Positions 1-9,173 of a stretch of DNA of 64,000 bases are shown here, piece by piece. A model generated the notes under the pieces. It was not told the DNA's origin. It saw nothing but the letters and a program-made list of their open reading frames with translations, and made no database searches. Within the stretch, counting starts at the first letter, position 1, and the number at the start of each line of letters is the position of its first letter. Position numbers and translations under genes: made by a program. The DNA lies in contig JAKLIX010000001.1 of NCBI GenBank assembly GCA_022709385.1, forward strand, positions 62,001 to 126,000, written 5' to 3'. Origin of the DNA: Bacteroidota bacterium. GTDB taxonomy: Bacteria; Bacteroidota; Bacteroidia; Bacteroidales; CAIXZF01.

Positions 1-861
1 CCTTGCATAATCAATCCCGCCGCTGTGATTTACCTTTTCGATGATCTCCCTGACTTTTTCCGGATCATTGTGGTGTCTTCTGACCAGATGGATCAGGTGT
101 CTTTTCTCCTGCGCGTTCACATTCCTTAACAGGTAAATCAGCGGCAGTGTCAGTTTCTTTTCCTTGATGTCTATCCCCCGCGGCTTACCGATTGCATGCC
201 CGTCGCCATAGTCGAATAAATCATCCCGGATCTGGAAAGCAATTCCCACGTTTTCACCGAAATCATGCATTTTCCTGACCACTTCCGCAGTGGCCTTCAC
301 TGATTCAGCTCCGACCGCCGTACAGGAAGCGATGAGCGAAGCCGTCTTTTTTCTGATAATATCGAAGTACACTTCCTCCTTGATATCCAGAAATCGCGAT
401 TTTTCTATCTGAAGAAGTTCCCCTTCGCTCATCTGGCGGGTGGCTTCAGAAACGATTTTAAGCAGGCTGAAGTCATCATGGTCGAGTGCGATCAACAATC
501 CTTTCGATAAAAGATAATCCCCGATCAGAACCGATATCTTATTCTTCCAAAGCGCATTCAGTGAAAAGTACCCCCTCCTTTCGTTGCTGTCGTCCACCAC
601 GTCATCATGGATCAGGGTGGCAGTATGCAGCATCTCTATCATCATGGCACCCCGGTAAGTGGGGTCTTTGATCTCGCCGCAAATACCGGCAGAAAGAAAC
701 ACAAACAAAGGTCTGATCTGCTTTCCTTTACGTTTAACCACAAATCGCATGATCAGGTCGAGCAGGGATACCTTGCTCTGCAATGCCTGCCTGAACCCCG
801 ATTCAAATGCAATGATGTGGTCTCTGACCGGAGCCTGGATACTTTCGAGGGAGTTGGCCAT
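1..861 (-). CDS. Polyprenyl diphosphate synthase (partial, 3' end beyond window)
   Basis: Encodes the first 287 residues of a trans-isoprenyl diphosphate synthase, which elongates farnesyl diphosphate with isopentenyl diphosphate to make the long side chain of the quinones. Seen: the first aspartate-rich motif in HDDVVDDSNERRG followed by the second motif in FQIRDDLFDYGDG; these bind Mg-diphosphate and are intact. The conserved GKQIRP and LHTATLIHDD context is also present. The ATG at 861 lies only 5 bp behind the stop of the M14 peptidase gene, so it is probably the last or a late gene of the rimP-nusA-infB-pfkA transcript. Family members are about 320 residues, so only some 35 residues are missing past the left edge. 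Chain length (octaprenyl or other) cannot be read from the sequence. Confidence 0.93.
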   Translation of the reverse strand, partial: MANSLESIQAPVRDHIIAFESGFRQALQSKVSLLDLIMRFVVKRKGKQIRPLFVFLSAGICGEIKDPTYRGAMMIEMLHTATLIHDDVVDDSNERRGYFSLNALWKNKISVLIGDYLLSKGLLIALDHDDFSLLKIVSEATRQMSEGELLQIEKSRFLDIKEEVYFDIIRKKTASLIASCTAVGAESVKATAEVVRKMHDFGENVGIAFQIRDDLFDYGDGHAIGKPRGIDIKEKKLTLPLIYLLRNVNAQEKRHLIHLVRRHHNDPEKVREIIEKVNHSGGIDYAR

Positions 862-866
862 GCAGA

Positions 867-2657
867 CTATTGTTTCAGCTTATCAACAATTTTCCTGTCA
901 TAGAGTTTGCCCACGGGATATATGTCCTTACGGTCATCCCACCAGGGAGAACGGGCGTAGAACCAGTTCAGTATATTTCTGGGACTTTTGGCGAAGCCGG
1001 CATCTGTTTCTTTCTTTTTCTGGAATTCGGCAAGCAAGGCCGGATCCCGGGCGGCCATTTCCCTGGCAAGCTTCTCCATCACATAGCTTTCGGCATATTC
1101 CTTCTGTTCAAAAACAGCATTGAAATAACCCCAATAAACCAGAGAGGAGGGAGAGCCGGGCTCCAGCAGTGCCGCTATGAGTCTGGCAGCACGCTGCCGT
1201 GTTTCAACCACCACCGTGCCGGCCGGATAGGTGCATTCTTCCGTCAATGTGTCACATTGAAAGGTAACAGTCATCCGGCCTTCAAAAGGTGTATTTCTGA
1301 ATTGAACATCTTTGAACCTGCAGGTGGCCGACTTTATCCTGCTTTCCTGTCTGAGGGTGAATGTCCTGATGCCATGTTGCCTGAGGATACGGGTCGCCTC
1401 AGTCCATTCGGGCGGAATCAGGTAAGCTTCGGGCAAAATAACGCTTGATGCGGGTTTCAGCTTATTGAACAAAGGGATTTGCATCACTGCCGGCTGATCC
1501 GTATACCTGAACCAGTCTCCGCCGGAAAGTTCAGACTTTTCGACCGTATAGTCAAAGCCGAGGAAATCAATCATGGTGCTGTCGGTTTCCGACAGATCGT
1601 AACGAACAACAAATGATTTCCCGCTGAGATCAGCCATACAAATCTCATCTGCTTTTCTTACAAGATCAGTCAGTTTCCTGTAATCAGCGTTTACCAGTTC
1701 AATGCTGTGCTTCAACATTTCATAGGTAGCGCTGACCCTGGTTTTGTAGTCTTTCAGCATATGAGTCTCAATCAGCAGTCCGGGCCGGTTCTGCACCGCC
1801 AGATAACCTGTGGAGAACATGGCCGGGGAAGCCCAGGTCTGAAGTCCGCTGCGTGGATCATGCCAGTCGCGGAAGGCCACATAGGGTATCACCGGATAAC
1901 CGGAAGCAAGCATCCTGCTTTCCAGGGCAGGCAGAAATTCACCGGATTGCCAGGAAGTAAGCCCCTGATCCATATTCCCCCCGGTTTCCATGCTGTAAGT
2001 CACCACATATTGATAATCTGCCCCGTTGGTAACATGACAATCGATAAAAAAATCGGGCAGCCACTCATTGAACAACTGCAACCAGAAACGGATTTCAGGG
2101 GATTCGGCTTTAACATAGTCTCGGTTGAGGTTCAGGTTCTGGGCATTGGTTCTCCAGCCCATTTCGGCCGGTCCGTTCTGATTGATGCGGTTAAAGGGGC
2201 CGAAACGTTCATGTCCGTCCACATTGAGTATCGGCAGGAATAAGATGGTAACATTATCCAGCAGGCTTTCCAGCTGCCTGGTGACAGCCATATCGCGGAC
2301 AAGCATCAGGCCGGCGTCTTTGCCATCGGGTTCACCGGGGTGGATACAGGCCTGGATGAGCACCACCGCGTTCCGGCTTTGATGCACCGCGGCCGGGTCG
2401 AAGCGGCCTTGTTTATCGACGATCAGCAGCGGGATTTCCCTTCCCTGAGGGCTGGTACCGATGCTGGTATAATGTATCCATGATGAAGCCTGCGAAAGTT
2501 GTTTGCAATAGCGGATGGTTTTATCATGACGCGGCGTTTCCCTGAAACCTGATTTTTCGTAATGGGTTTCCAGCGCCGTGATCTGTGCTGGCAGCAGCAG
2601 GCGACAGCCTAACAACATCCATGAAAAGAATAAACTGCAAAGTGTTCTGGTTAGCAT
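867..2657 (-). CDS. Exported M14-family zinc carboxypeptidase
   Basis: 596-residue secreted metallopeptidase of the carboxypeptidase A/M14 clan. The zinc ligands are visible as HPGEPDGKD (His106, Glu109) and CHVTNGADYQY (His208), and the likely catalytic Glu297 sits in LLIETHMLKDYKTR. The N-terminus is a hydrophobic signal sequence (MLTRTLCSLFFSWMLLGC); Cys18 could be a lipobox cysteine, or cleavage may follow LLLPAQ. The C-terminal ~250 residues after the catalytic domain resemble the extra domain found in large Bacteroidota M14 proteins but I cannot name it. It lies 20 bp behind pfkA and 5 bp before the polyprenyl synthase, so it rides on a housekeeping transcript. Substrate unknown; peptide or peptidoglycan-peptide trimming outside the cytoplasm is an inference. 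Confidence 0.88.
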   Translation of the reverse strand: MLTRTLCSLFFSWMLLGCRLLLPAQITALETHYEKSGFRETPRHDKTIRYCKQLSQASSWIHYTSIGTSPQGREIPLLIVDKQGRFDPAAVHQSRNAVVLIQACIHPGEPDGKDAGLMLVRDMAVTRQLESLLDNVTILFLPILNVDGHERFGPFNRINQNGPAEMGWRTNAQNLNLNRDYVKAESPEIRFWLQLFNEWLPDFFIDCHVTNGADYQYVVTYSMETGGNMDQGLTSWQSGEFLPALESRMLASGYPVIPYVAFRDWHDPRSGLQTWASPAMFSTGYLAVQNRPGLLIETHMLKDYKTRVSATYEMLKHSIELVNADYRKLTDLVRKADEICMADLSGKSFVVRYDLSETDSTMIDFLGFDYTVEKSELSGGDWFRYTDQPAVMQIPLFNKLKPASSVILPEAYLIPPEWTEATRILRQHGIRTFTLRQESRIKSATCRFKDVQFRNTPFEGRMTVTFQCDTLTEECTYPAGTVVVETRQRAARLIAALLEPGSPSSLVYWGYFNAVFEQKEYAESYVMEKLAREMAARDPALLAEFQKKKETDAGFAKSPRNILNWFYARSPWWDDRKDIYPVGKLYDRKIVDKLKQ

Positions 2658-2677
2658 AACAATGGCAGGTACCTGGA

Positions 2678-3721
2678 TTATTGCTGGTCTCCGAAACAGA
2701 TATCCATATTTCTGGCCTTTCTGATCAGGGGATGATCTGTGGGAACGGTCTTCAGTTTTTCTCCGATTTCTTTCAGGGGAACACTGGTGATCGCATTTCC
2801 CTTTGTGGCAACCATCACGCCAAATTTTTCCTGGGCGATCATTTCAACGGCCGTAGCCCCATAACGGGTTGCCAGAATCCTGTCCATGGGAGAGGGGCTG
2901 CCACCCCGCTGGATATAGCCCAGGATGGTTTCCCGGGTTTCAAGCCCGGTTTTTTCTTTTATCACCTGCCCGATATACTGGGCAGCCGGTTGTTTTTCAG
3001 GCCTGCTGATGCCTTCGGCCACAACGACAATGGAATATGGTTTTTTCAGGCGGGCCCGGTTTTCAAGGTAATCGGCGATGATTGCCTCACTGTAGTCAAT
3101 TTCCGGAAGCAGGATCAGATCGCCTCCTCCGGCAATGCCGCTGTAAAGCGCCAGCCAACCCGCATGATGTCCCATCACCTCGATCACCATGATACGTTTA
3201 TGAGAGTTGGCCGTGCTGTGAAGCCGGTCGATGCTTTCTGTGGCGATCCACAGGGCTGAATCAAAGCCGAAAGTGATATCGGTACCCCAGACATCGTTGT
3301 CAATGGTTTTGGGGAGGCCCACCACATTCAGCCCTTCTTCAGCAAGCAGGCTTGCCGTCCGCTGTGTTCCGTTGCCTCCAATGCACACCAGGGCATGCAA
3401 ACCAAGTTCATCGTAATGTTTTTTAATCAGTTTGGGTTTGTCGATCCTGGGCCCGGGACCATCCTTTTTCTTGAAGGGTTTCTCCCTTGAGGTGCCCAGT
3501 ATGGTTCCGCCGTGGGTGAGTATCCCCGACAAATCATCTTCTCCGAGAGGGAAATACTCCTTGTTAATCAATCCTAAGAATCCGGAGGATATCCCGATCA
3601 CTTCCATCCCATACTCCAGTATGGCGGTTTTTCCTACCCCGCGGATGGCTGCATTGATTCCGGGACAATCCCCCCCTGCCGTCAGGATACCGATGCGCAT
3701 CCCTTTTGTCTTCTGGCTCAT
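2678..3721 (-). CDS. pfkA: 6-phosphofructokinase with atypical active-site signature
   Basis: 347-residue phosphofructokinase that phosphorylates fructose 6-phosphate in glycolysis. Seen: the N-terminal nucleotide-binding loop GILTAGGDCPGINAAIRG (residues 11-28), GGNGT at 115-119, the catalytic PKTIDND at 137-143 and GTDITFGFDSA. The family rule is that Gly in the second variable position of GGxG goes with ATP and Asp with pyrophosphate; Gly117-Asn-Gly here points to ATP. However the preceding Asp of the E. coli GGDGS is Asn, and Lys in PKTIDND (instead of PGTIDND) is the form usual in PPi-dependent and mixed clades. Donor is therefore predicted as ATP with reservation. It follows infB by 15 bp and precedes the M14 gene by 20 bp. 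Confidence 0.93.
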   Translation of the reverse strand: MSQKTKGMRIGILTAGGDCPGINAAIRGVGKTAILEYGMEVIGISSGFLGLINKEYFPLGEDDLSGILTHGGTILGTSREKPFKKKDGPGPRIDKPKLIKKHYDELGLHALVCIGGNGTQRTASLLAEEGLNVVGLPKTIDNDVWGTDITFGFDSALWIATESIDRLHSTANSHKRIMVIEVMGHHAGWLALYSGIAGGGDLILLPEIDYSEAIIADYLENRARLKKPYSIVVVAEGISRPEKQPAAQYIGQVIKEKTGLETRETILGYIQRGGSPSPMDRILATRYGATAVEMIAQEKFGVMVATKGNAITSVPLKEIGEKLKTVPTDHPLIRKARNMDICFGDQQ

Positions 3722-3736
3722 GGGATTGGTATTGTG

Positions 3737-6688
3737 TTATTTACGTCTGACTTCCACCTGTTCGTATCCTTCGATGATGTCACCTGTTTTCACATCATTG
3801 AAGTTGTCGATGTTCAATCCGCATTCAAAACCGGCCGACACTTCCTTCACATCATCCTTGAAACGTTTGAGTGATCCCAGCGAACCGGTATACACCACAA
3901 TCCCGTCCCTGATGACCCGCACCGGTGTATTCCTGCTGATCTTCCCGTCGAGAACCCTGCATCCGGCAACCGTTCCGACTTTGGAAATCTTAAACACCTC
4001 TAGTACTTCCACATTACAGGTAATCTTTTCTTCAAATTCAGGGGTCAGCATGCCCTCGATGGCAGACTGGATTTCGTTGATGGCGGTATAAATAATGGAA
4101 TAAGTCCTGATATCAATTTGTTCTTTTTCAGCGAGTTTACGTGCATTCAGGGAAGGTCTCACCTGGAATGCCACGATGATGGCATTGCTGGCTGAAGCGA
4201 GCAGTACGTCGGATTCAGTAACCTGCCCAACCGACTTATGGATCACATTGACAAGGACTTGTTTTGTCGAAAGCTTCAGTAAGGCATCAGAAAGGGCTTC
4301 CACCGACCCGTCAACATCTCCTTTCACGATGATATTCAGTTCCTTAAAGTCTCCGATAGCAATACGCCTGCCGATTTCATCGAGGGTGATATGCTTTTGA
4401 GTGCGGATACCCTGTTCCCGCTGCAACTGCAAGCGTTTGGCAGCAATGGATTTTGCTTCCTTCTCATCTTCCATCACATGGAAGGCATCACCGGCCTGAG
4501 GTGCCCCGGTCAGACCAAGCAACAGCACGGGAGTACTGGGACCGGCGACCTTCACTGCCTGGTTCCTTTCATTATACATGGCTTTGACCCTTCCATGGAT
4601 GGTTCCTGCAAGAATGACGTCACCCACCCTGAGGCTTCCATTCTGCACCAGGACTTTGGCTATGTACCCGCGTCCTTTGTCGAGAGAGGATTCGATAATG
4701 GTACCAAGGGCTTTGCGATTCGGATTGGCTTTCAGGTCAAGCAATTCTGCCTCAAGCAGCACCTTTTCAAGCAGGGATTCTATGTTGAGCCCTGCCTTGG
4801 CTGAAATTTCCTGGCTCTGGTATTTTCCACCCCAATCCTCCACCAACAGGTTGAGGTTGGCCAGCTGTTCCTTGATCTTTTCCGGATTGGCTCCGGGTTT
4901 GTCTATTTTATTAATTGCGAAGACCATAGGGACACCGGCGGCCTGGGCATGGTTGATGGCTTCCACGGTTTGGGGCATCACGGAATCATCTGCCGCAATG
5001 ATGATGATGGACACATCCGTGACTTTGGCACCCCTGGCACGCATGGCCGTAAAGGCTTCGTGACCCGGGGTATCCAGAAAGGTGATTTTGCGGTTGCCAT
5101 CAAGCAGGACTTCATAGGCCCCGATATGCTGGGTGATTCCTCCAGCTTCCCCTGCAACAACGTTGGTTTTCCTGATATAGTCAAGCAAGAGGGTTTTCCC
5201 GTGATCCACATGTCCCATGACCGTAACGATCGGTGGCCTGGGCAGGAGATCTCCCTCCTCATCGTGTGTATCAATTTCACCGATGGCCTCCTGAACTTCA
5301 ACACCCACAAACTCAACCTTATATCCGAACTCATCTGCAACCAGCACAATGGTTTCCGCATCCAGGCGCTGGTTAATCGAAACCATCAGCCCCAGCTGCA
5401 TACAGGTGGAGATTACCTGGGTAACCGCCACGTTCATCATGATGGCGAGTTCATTAGCCGTCACGAATTCAGTACACTTGATATTTTTCTTTTCCTCTTC
5501 CTGCCGGGCCTGTTCTTCCATCATGTGCTGGCTGACCAGTTCCCTTTTCTGACGGCGGTATTTGGAAGCCTTGGATTTCCCGGTACCGCTCAGACGTGCC
5601 AGGGTTTCCCGTATCTGTTTCTGTACTTCCTCGTCGCTGAGCTCGGCTTTGGGTACATCGCGTACACCCCGCTTCTGGCCTGGGCCCTTCCTGATCTTTC
5701 CGTCCCTGGAATCCGTTTTCTCCTGTTCAAGCGGGATGATCTGCTTCTTGATCCGTTTCCGCTTTTTCTTCTTGGCTTTCAGCTTATCATCAGAGGACGA
5801 TGCCACCGGCTTTTTCTCCACCGGGAGCTCAATCTTGCCGAGGATCACAGGACCTTCGAGTTTGGGTGTACGGGTTCTGATGAAGTTCGGATCTTCCCTG
5901 GGAGGCGTTTCCGGCTCCGGCTTCACTTCCGGGGCAGGGATATCCTTTTGTTCCGGTTCTTCAACTGCCGGTGTCAGGGCAGCTTCCTGCATCACTTCAG
6001 GATGTTTCACCTCAGCATCCGCTTCAACGGCAGGTTTTTCTTCACCCACCGGAGTACTTTCCTCTTCCTTTACTTCGGCCTTTTTCTTTTTGCCTTTGGT
6101 CTTTTTCGGATACAAGGACTCAAGATCGATCTTCCCGAGAATCTTTACTTTGGATTCTTCCCGGACTGCATCATCTGTACTTGCAGGCTCAGGCGCTGCG
6201 GCCGGTACAGGCACGGGTTCAGTCTCTGCGGAAGGAACAGCAGGTGTTTCCGCAGCAGGCTTTTGCGGCTTCTCTTCCTTCGCTTCCGGGGCTGGTTCAA
6301 CCGGCTTTTTCGGAGCCTTGATTTCCTTCCTGGTCTTTTCCGTTTTCGGCCGCTCCAGATCGAGATGGGTTTTCTTGATAAACAGTTCTTCAGGCTCTTC
6401 TTCGGGCTCTGCTTCCCTCCTGGTTAAAACCTTGTCATCAATGGAAATGCTTTCCCGGGGATAGGCATCCAGTCCGATCTTCTGCGCTTCCTCCTTAACC
6501 TTGATATCTGACTGGAAGGCCTTGGTCAAAATGGCAAAAGCTTCCTGAGACAGTTTGGTGTTGGGATTCGAATCAACCGTAATTCCTTTTTTATGCAGGA
6601 AATCTACGATGTGCTGAATCCCGACATTCAACTCCTTGGCAGCCTTGCTTAACCTGATGCCCTTAACAGTATCTTCCATATTTTTCAA
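3737..6688 (-). CDS. infB: Translation initiation factor IF-2
   Basis: 983-residue GTPase that delivers fMet-tRNA to the 30S subunit and promotes subunit joining. Order: an IF2_N helical module (residues ~8-55, [11 protein letters not shown]), a long Lys/Glu/Pro-rich low-complexity linker (~90-380), a second IF2_N-like module (~405-460), then the G domain with G1 GHVDHGKT near residue 491, G3 DTPGHEAF and G4 NKIDK near 590, followed by domains II, III and the C-terminal tRNA-binding domain ending in [11 protein letters not shown]. The start could also be the Met three codons downstream. It sits 53 bp behind nusA, the universal rimP-nusA-infB order. The linker's skewed composition leaves a very long open antisense frame that is not a gene. 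Confidence 0.98.
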   Translation of the reverse strand: MKNMEDTVKGIRLSKAAKELNVGIQHIVDFLHKKGITVDSNPNTKLSQEAFAILTKAFQSDIKVKEEAQKIGLDAYPRESISIDDKVLTRREAEPEEEPEELFIKKTHLDLERPKTEKTRKEIKAPKKPVEPAPEAKEEKPQKPAAETPAVPSAETEPVPVPAAAPEPASTDDAVREESKVKILGKIDLESLYPKKTKGKKKKAEVKEEESTPVGEEKPAVEADAEVKHPEVMQEAALTPAVEEPEQKDIPAPEVKPEPETPPREDPNFIRTRTPKLEGPVILGKIELPVEKKPVASSSDDKLKAKKKKRKRIKKQIIPLEQEKTDSRDGKIRKGPGQKRGVRDVPKAELSDEEVQKQIRETLARLSGTGKSKASKYRRQKRELVSQHMMEEQARQEEEKKNIKCTEFVTANELAIMMNVAVTQVISTCMQLGLMVSINQRLDAETIVLVADEFGYKVEFVGVEVQEAIGEIDTHDEEGDLLPRPPIVTVMGHVDHGKTLLLDYIRKTNVVAGEAGGITQHIGAYEVLLDGNRKITFLDTPGHEAFTAMRARGAKVTDVSIIIIAADDSVMPQTVEAINHAQAAGVPMVFAINKIDKPGANPEKIKEQLANLNLLVEDWGGKYQSQEISAKAGLNIESLLEKVLLEAELLDLKANPNRKALGTIIESSLDKGRGYIAKVLVQNGSLRVGDVILAGTIHGRVKAMYNERNQAVKVAGPSTPVLLLGLTGAPQAGDAFHVMEDEKEAKSIAAKRLQLQREQGIRTQKHITLDEIGRRIAIGDFKELNIIVKGDVDGSVEALSDALLKLSTKQVLVNVIHKSVGQVTESDVLLASASNAIIVAFQVRPSLNARKLAEKEQIDIRTYSIIYTAINEIQSAIEGMLTPEFEEKITCNVEVLEVFKISKVGTVAGCRVLDGKISRNTPVRVIRDGIVVYTGSLGSLKRFKDDVKEVSAGFECGLNIDNFNDVKTGDIIEGYEQVEVRRK

Positions 6689-6741
6689 CCGCTTCTGACC
6701 GCTGAACAGCCACGAAGGCTCAAAATTACGACTATTTTTAT

Positions 6742-7977
6742 TTATTCAAACTCTGCTTTCAATATGCGGATCACTTCCTTCACCGTTTCTTCCTCAAGAT
6801 CCGTCCTTCTTACCAATTCGTCAATATCAAGGGCAAGCACGCTTTTGGCAGTGTCGCACCCGATGTTTTTAAATTCCTCGATGATCCATTCATCAATTTC
6901 GTCGGTGAATTCGTCCAGATCCACATCTTCACTGTCAATATCCGTATCCCTGTATACATCAATCTCAAAACCGGTAAGCTTACCGGCCAGTTTGATATTG
7001 TAACCTCCCTTCCCGATGGCAAGGGATACCTGGTCGGGTTTCATAAACACTTCCGCCCTTTTATTTTCATCATCGAGGGTGATGGATGTGATTTTGGCGG
7101 GACTCAGCGCCCGCTGGATGAAAAGCGAAGCATTGGTCGTGTAATTGATCACGTCGATATTCTCGTTTTTTAACTCCCTGACAATGCCGTGTATCCTTGA
7201 TCCCTTCATTCCAACGCATGCTCCTACCGGATCAATTCTGTCGTCATAGGATTCCACTGCAATTTTTGCACGTTCACCCGGTTCCCTGACAATCCGGCGG
7301 ATGGTGATCAGCCCGTCGTACACTTCAGGAACTTCCTGTTCAAACAGCCTTTCCAGGAAAACTTCCGATGTCCGGGAAAGAATAACCCTCGGATTGTTGT
7401 TATCCATTTCGACCTTTGAAACCACTGCCCTGATGGAATCTCCCTTCCGGTAGTTGTCGTGCTTGATCTGCTGGCTTCTGGGCAACAACAACTCAATGCC
7501 TTCTTCGTCCAGTACCATGATCTCCTTTTTCCAGACCTGGTAAACCTCTCCTGAAATAATCTCCCCGATCTTTTCTTTATACTTGCGATAAATGCTGTCC
7601 TTCTCAAATTCCTGTATCTTGGCAATCAGATTTTGCCGGATCGACAGAATCTCCCTCCTGCCAAAATCATTCATCCGGATTTCTTCTGACACTTCTTCTC
7701 CAACCTCAAAATCCGGTTCAATTTTTATGGCTTCCGATAATGCAATCTGGGTGTTTTCGTCTTCCAGGGTTGAATCATCAACGATTGTCCGGTTTCTCCA
7801 GATCTCAAGGTCTCCCTTGTCAATATTCACGATGATATCAATATTGTCGGCCGATCCGTACTTCTTGGCCAGCATATGCCTGAATACATCCTCAAGGATA
7901 CGCATCATCGTTTCCCGCTCAATGTTCTTGAATTCTTTGAATTCTGAAAAGGTTTCGACCAAATTCAGGTTTTCCAT
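6742..7977 (-). CDS. nusA: Transcription termination/antitermination factor NusA
   Basis: 411-residue RNA polymerase-associated factor controlling pausing, termination and antitermination. Seen: the N-terminal polymerase-binding domain (residues 1-~125), an S1 domain (~130-200, [16 protein letters not shown]), two KH domains including [19 protein letters not shown] and the second GKGG-type loop [17 protein letters not shown], then a short acidic tail ([16 protein letters not shown]) followed by a helix-hairpin-like segment. It lacks the two acidic AR repeats that extend the E. coli protein to ~495 residues, which is normal outside gammaproteobacteria. Second gene of the rimP operon, 30 bp after rimP. 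Because NusA itself affects hairpin-dependent termination, the terminator-like hairpin in the leader (8484-8504) makes feedback control possible. Confidence 0.97.
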   Translation of the reverse strand: MENLNLVETFSEFKEFKNIERETMMRILEDVFRHMLAKKYGSADNIDIIVNIDKGDLEIWRNRTIVDDSTLEDENTQIALSEAIKIEPDFEVGEEVSEEIRMNDFGRREILSIRQNLIAKIQEFEKDSIYRKYKEKIGEIISGEVYQVWKKEIMVLDEEGIELLLPRSQQIKHDNYRKGDSIRAVVSKVEMDNNNPRVILSRTSEVFLERLFEQEVPEVYDGLITIRRIVREPGERAKIAVESYDDRIDPVGACVGMKGSRIHGIVRELKNENIDVINYTTNASLFIQRALSPAKITSITLDDENKRAEVFMKPDQVSLAIGKGGYNIKLAGKLTGFEIDVYRDTDIDSEDVDLDEFTDEIDEWIIEEFKNIGCDTAKSVLALDIDELVRRTDLEEETVKEVIRILKAEFE

Positions 7978-8007
7978 ACGAAGAAAATATTTATCTGTTA
8001 ATTGAAT

Positions 8008-8469
8008 TTAAAATGAAACGATCACTACCGATTGCACAACGGATTCCCAGGTAATGCGAATTTCGCCCTCAGCTGGTTCTGCCGGTTTTTTTACTGCTCC
8101 TTTTCCTTTTTCCGGTATCAACAACAATCCGTCCTCACTCACCGAAACCAAAACAGCGCGCAATTTCCTGCCGTCAATCAGCGACACCTCAAGGGTTCTG
8201 CCGCAATGCCCGGGATACTGACGCTTCAGCTTCAGCGGGCTGTCAGCCCCTGCTGTGGATACCTGCAGTTCAAAATCTTCCTCTTCCCTGTTGAGACGAC
8301 TTTCAATATAACGGCTCAGTTTGGCACAGTCAGCGATACTCACACCCTGGTCTCCGTCGATGGTGACCAGGATGCGGTTACCCTTGCGGATGATCACATC
8401 CAGCAGAAACAAAGGACTGTCCTTCAACTTTTCCTCGGCAATCTGCCTGATGAAAACGGCGTCTGTCAT
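8008..8469 (-). CDS. rimP: Ribosome maturation factor RimP
   Basis: 153-residue cytoplasmic factor needed for 30S subunit maturation. Seen: N-terminal alpha/beta domain with GNRILVTIDGDQGVSIADC and LSRYIESRLN, the conserved VSTAGADSPLKLKRQY turn, and a C-terminal SH3-like barrel ending in ITWESVVQSVVIVSF. The length matches the family. It is the first gene of the rimP-nusA-infB operon. A matching Bacteroidetes promoter lies at 8571-8601, and a perfect terminator-like hairpin is in the ~95-nt leader, 14 nt before the start codon. Confidence 0.95.
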   Translation of the reverse strand: MTDAVFIRQIAEEKLKDSPLFLLDVIIRKGNRILVTIDGDQGVSIADCAKLSRYIESRLNREEEDFELQVSTAGADSPLKLKRQYPGHCGRTLEVSLIDGRKLRAVLVSVSEDGLLLIPEKGKGAVKKPAEPAEGEIRITWESVVQSVVIVSF

Positions 8470-8483
8470 TGCTTGCTAATAAA

Positions 8484-8504
8484 AGAGGGGACCAGGTCCC
8501 CTCT
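8484..8504 (-). promoter_or_regulatory. Leader hairpin (attenuator-like) upstream of rimP
   Basis: Perfect inverted repeat AGAGGGGACC / GGTCCCCTCT separated by one base. Read on the minus strand the right arm runs straight into TCTTTTATT, so the shape is that of an intrinsic terminator. It lies between the predicted transcription start (~8564) and the rimP start codon (8469), not at the end of any gene on this strand, which suggests transcription attenuation or an mRNA leader structure. Confidence 0.6.
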
Positions 8505-8570
8505 GTCAGTTTCTATCTTTCTGTCCGGAGAAACAGGCCGTCATCATAACAACCTGCTGCTTTCGCGCCG

Positions 8571-8601
8571 CAAAGATACTGCTTTTAATATAAATACCAA
8601 A
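8571..8601 (-). promoter_or_regulatory. Promoter of the rimP-nusA-infB operon
   Basis: On the minus strand TTTG (8598-8601) is followed after 19 bp by TATCTTTG (8571-8578), an exact fit to the Bacteroidetes primary sigma factor pattern TTTG-N(17-23)-TAnnTTTG. Predicted transcription start near 8564, about 95 nt before the rimP ATG. Confidence 0.75.
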
Positions 8602-8640
8602 TGTCCTGACATGAGAGAACATTTATTCATTCCTGACTGT

Positions 8641-8648
8641 TATCTTTG
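8641..8648 (+). promoter_or_regulatory. -7 box for the haem-c lipoprotein gene
   Basis: TATCTTTG matches the Bacteroidetes -7 element. No clean TTTG is seen 17-23 bp upstream (only a TTTA-like sequence). Transcription would start near 8655, just before the copy of the interspersed repeat at 8661-8706. Confidence 0.45.
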
Positions 8649-8660
8649 TCGTAAGTTTAC

Positions 8661-8706
8661 ACTGAATCTAAGGGAAAATGCGAAGCTATTTTCGCTTATT
8701 TCGGTA
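8661..8706 (+). repeat. Interspersed intergenic element, copy D (hairpin half)
   Basis: ACTGAATCTAAGGGAAAATGCGAAGC... matches the hairpin half of the elements at 27191-27291 and 56578-56674, then runs directly into TCGGTAT, the end motif of the ~50-bp unit whose interior is missing here. The inner stem GAAAAT/ATTTTC is kept while the outer arms have drifted. The element supplies an in-frame ATG (8678) that falsely extends the downstream gene. Confidence 0.65.
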
Positions 8707-8728
8707 TAAATGTCAAATGCTTTTAAAT

Positions 8729-9118
8729 ATGCGGTTTCCCAATTTCAACATATTCATTTACAGCATATTAATATTGCTGGCATGGGGATTTGTATCCTGT
8801 TACAACGACAATGAGGAATATCTTTACCAGCACCTGACTGATCAGACATGTGACACCGTCAATGTTACTTTTTCCGGTACCATCCTGCCCATCATGAACC
8901 AGTACTGCGTAAAATGTCACAGTACGGCTTCTCCTTCAGCAGGGATCAGTCTTGACAACTATGCCGGGGTCAGTGCCGTGGCCGCAACGGGTCAGTTGTG
9001 GGGGTCGGTAAGCTGGACCGGTAATTTTTCAGCCATGCCGCAGGGAGAAAACCAACTGTCACCCTGTAACCTCAGCAAGATCAGAGCCTGGCTGAACAAG
9101 GCATATCCAAACGACTAA
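8729..9118 (+). CDS. Small c-type cytochrome lipoprotein
   Basis: About 129 residues. The N-terminus is a lipoprotein signal (IYSILILLAWGFVSC), so the mature protein should be anchored in the envelope. One haem-c attachment motif, YCVKCHS, is followed by AMPQG, whose Met is a candidate distal haem ligand; the segment TFSGTILPIMNQYCVKCH resembles the short cytochrome domains often fused to larger proteins in Bacteroidota and Planctomycetes. Two further cysteines (TCDT, SPCN) could form a disulfide. The frame is open from 8678, but that ATG belongs to a repeat element; 8729 or 8717 fits the signal peptide better. No oxidase or dehydrogenase is adjacent, so the electron partner is unknown. Confidence 0.75.
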   Translation: MRFPNFNIFIYSILILLAWGFVSCYNDNEEYLYQHLTDQTCDTVNVTFSGTILPIMNQYCVKCHSTASPSAGISLDNYAGVSAVAATGQLWGSVSWTGNFSAMPQGENQLSPCNLSKIRAWLNKAYPND

Positions 9119-9173
9119 ATCGCTGCTGCTTTTGGGTTTTTACCGGTCTGCGCTCACTTTGACGTTAAAAAAA

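Noticed and set aside
4949..6427. 492-codon open frame on the plus strand
   Set aside because: It is antisense to infB across its Lys/Glu/Pro-rich linker; codon bias of the real gene leaves the opposite strand open, and the product resembles no family.
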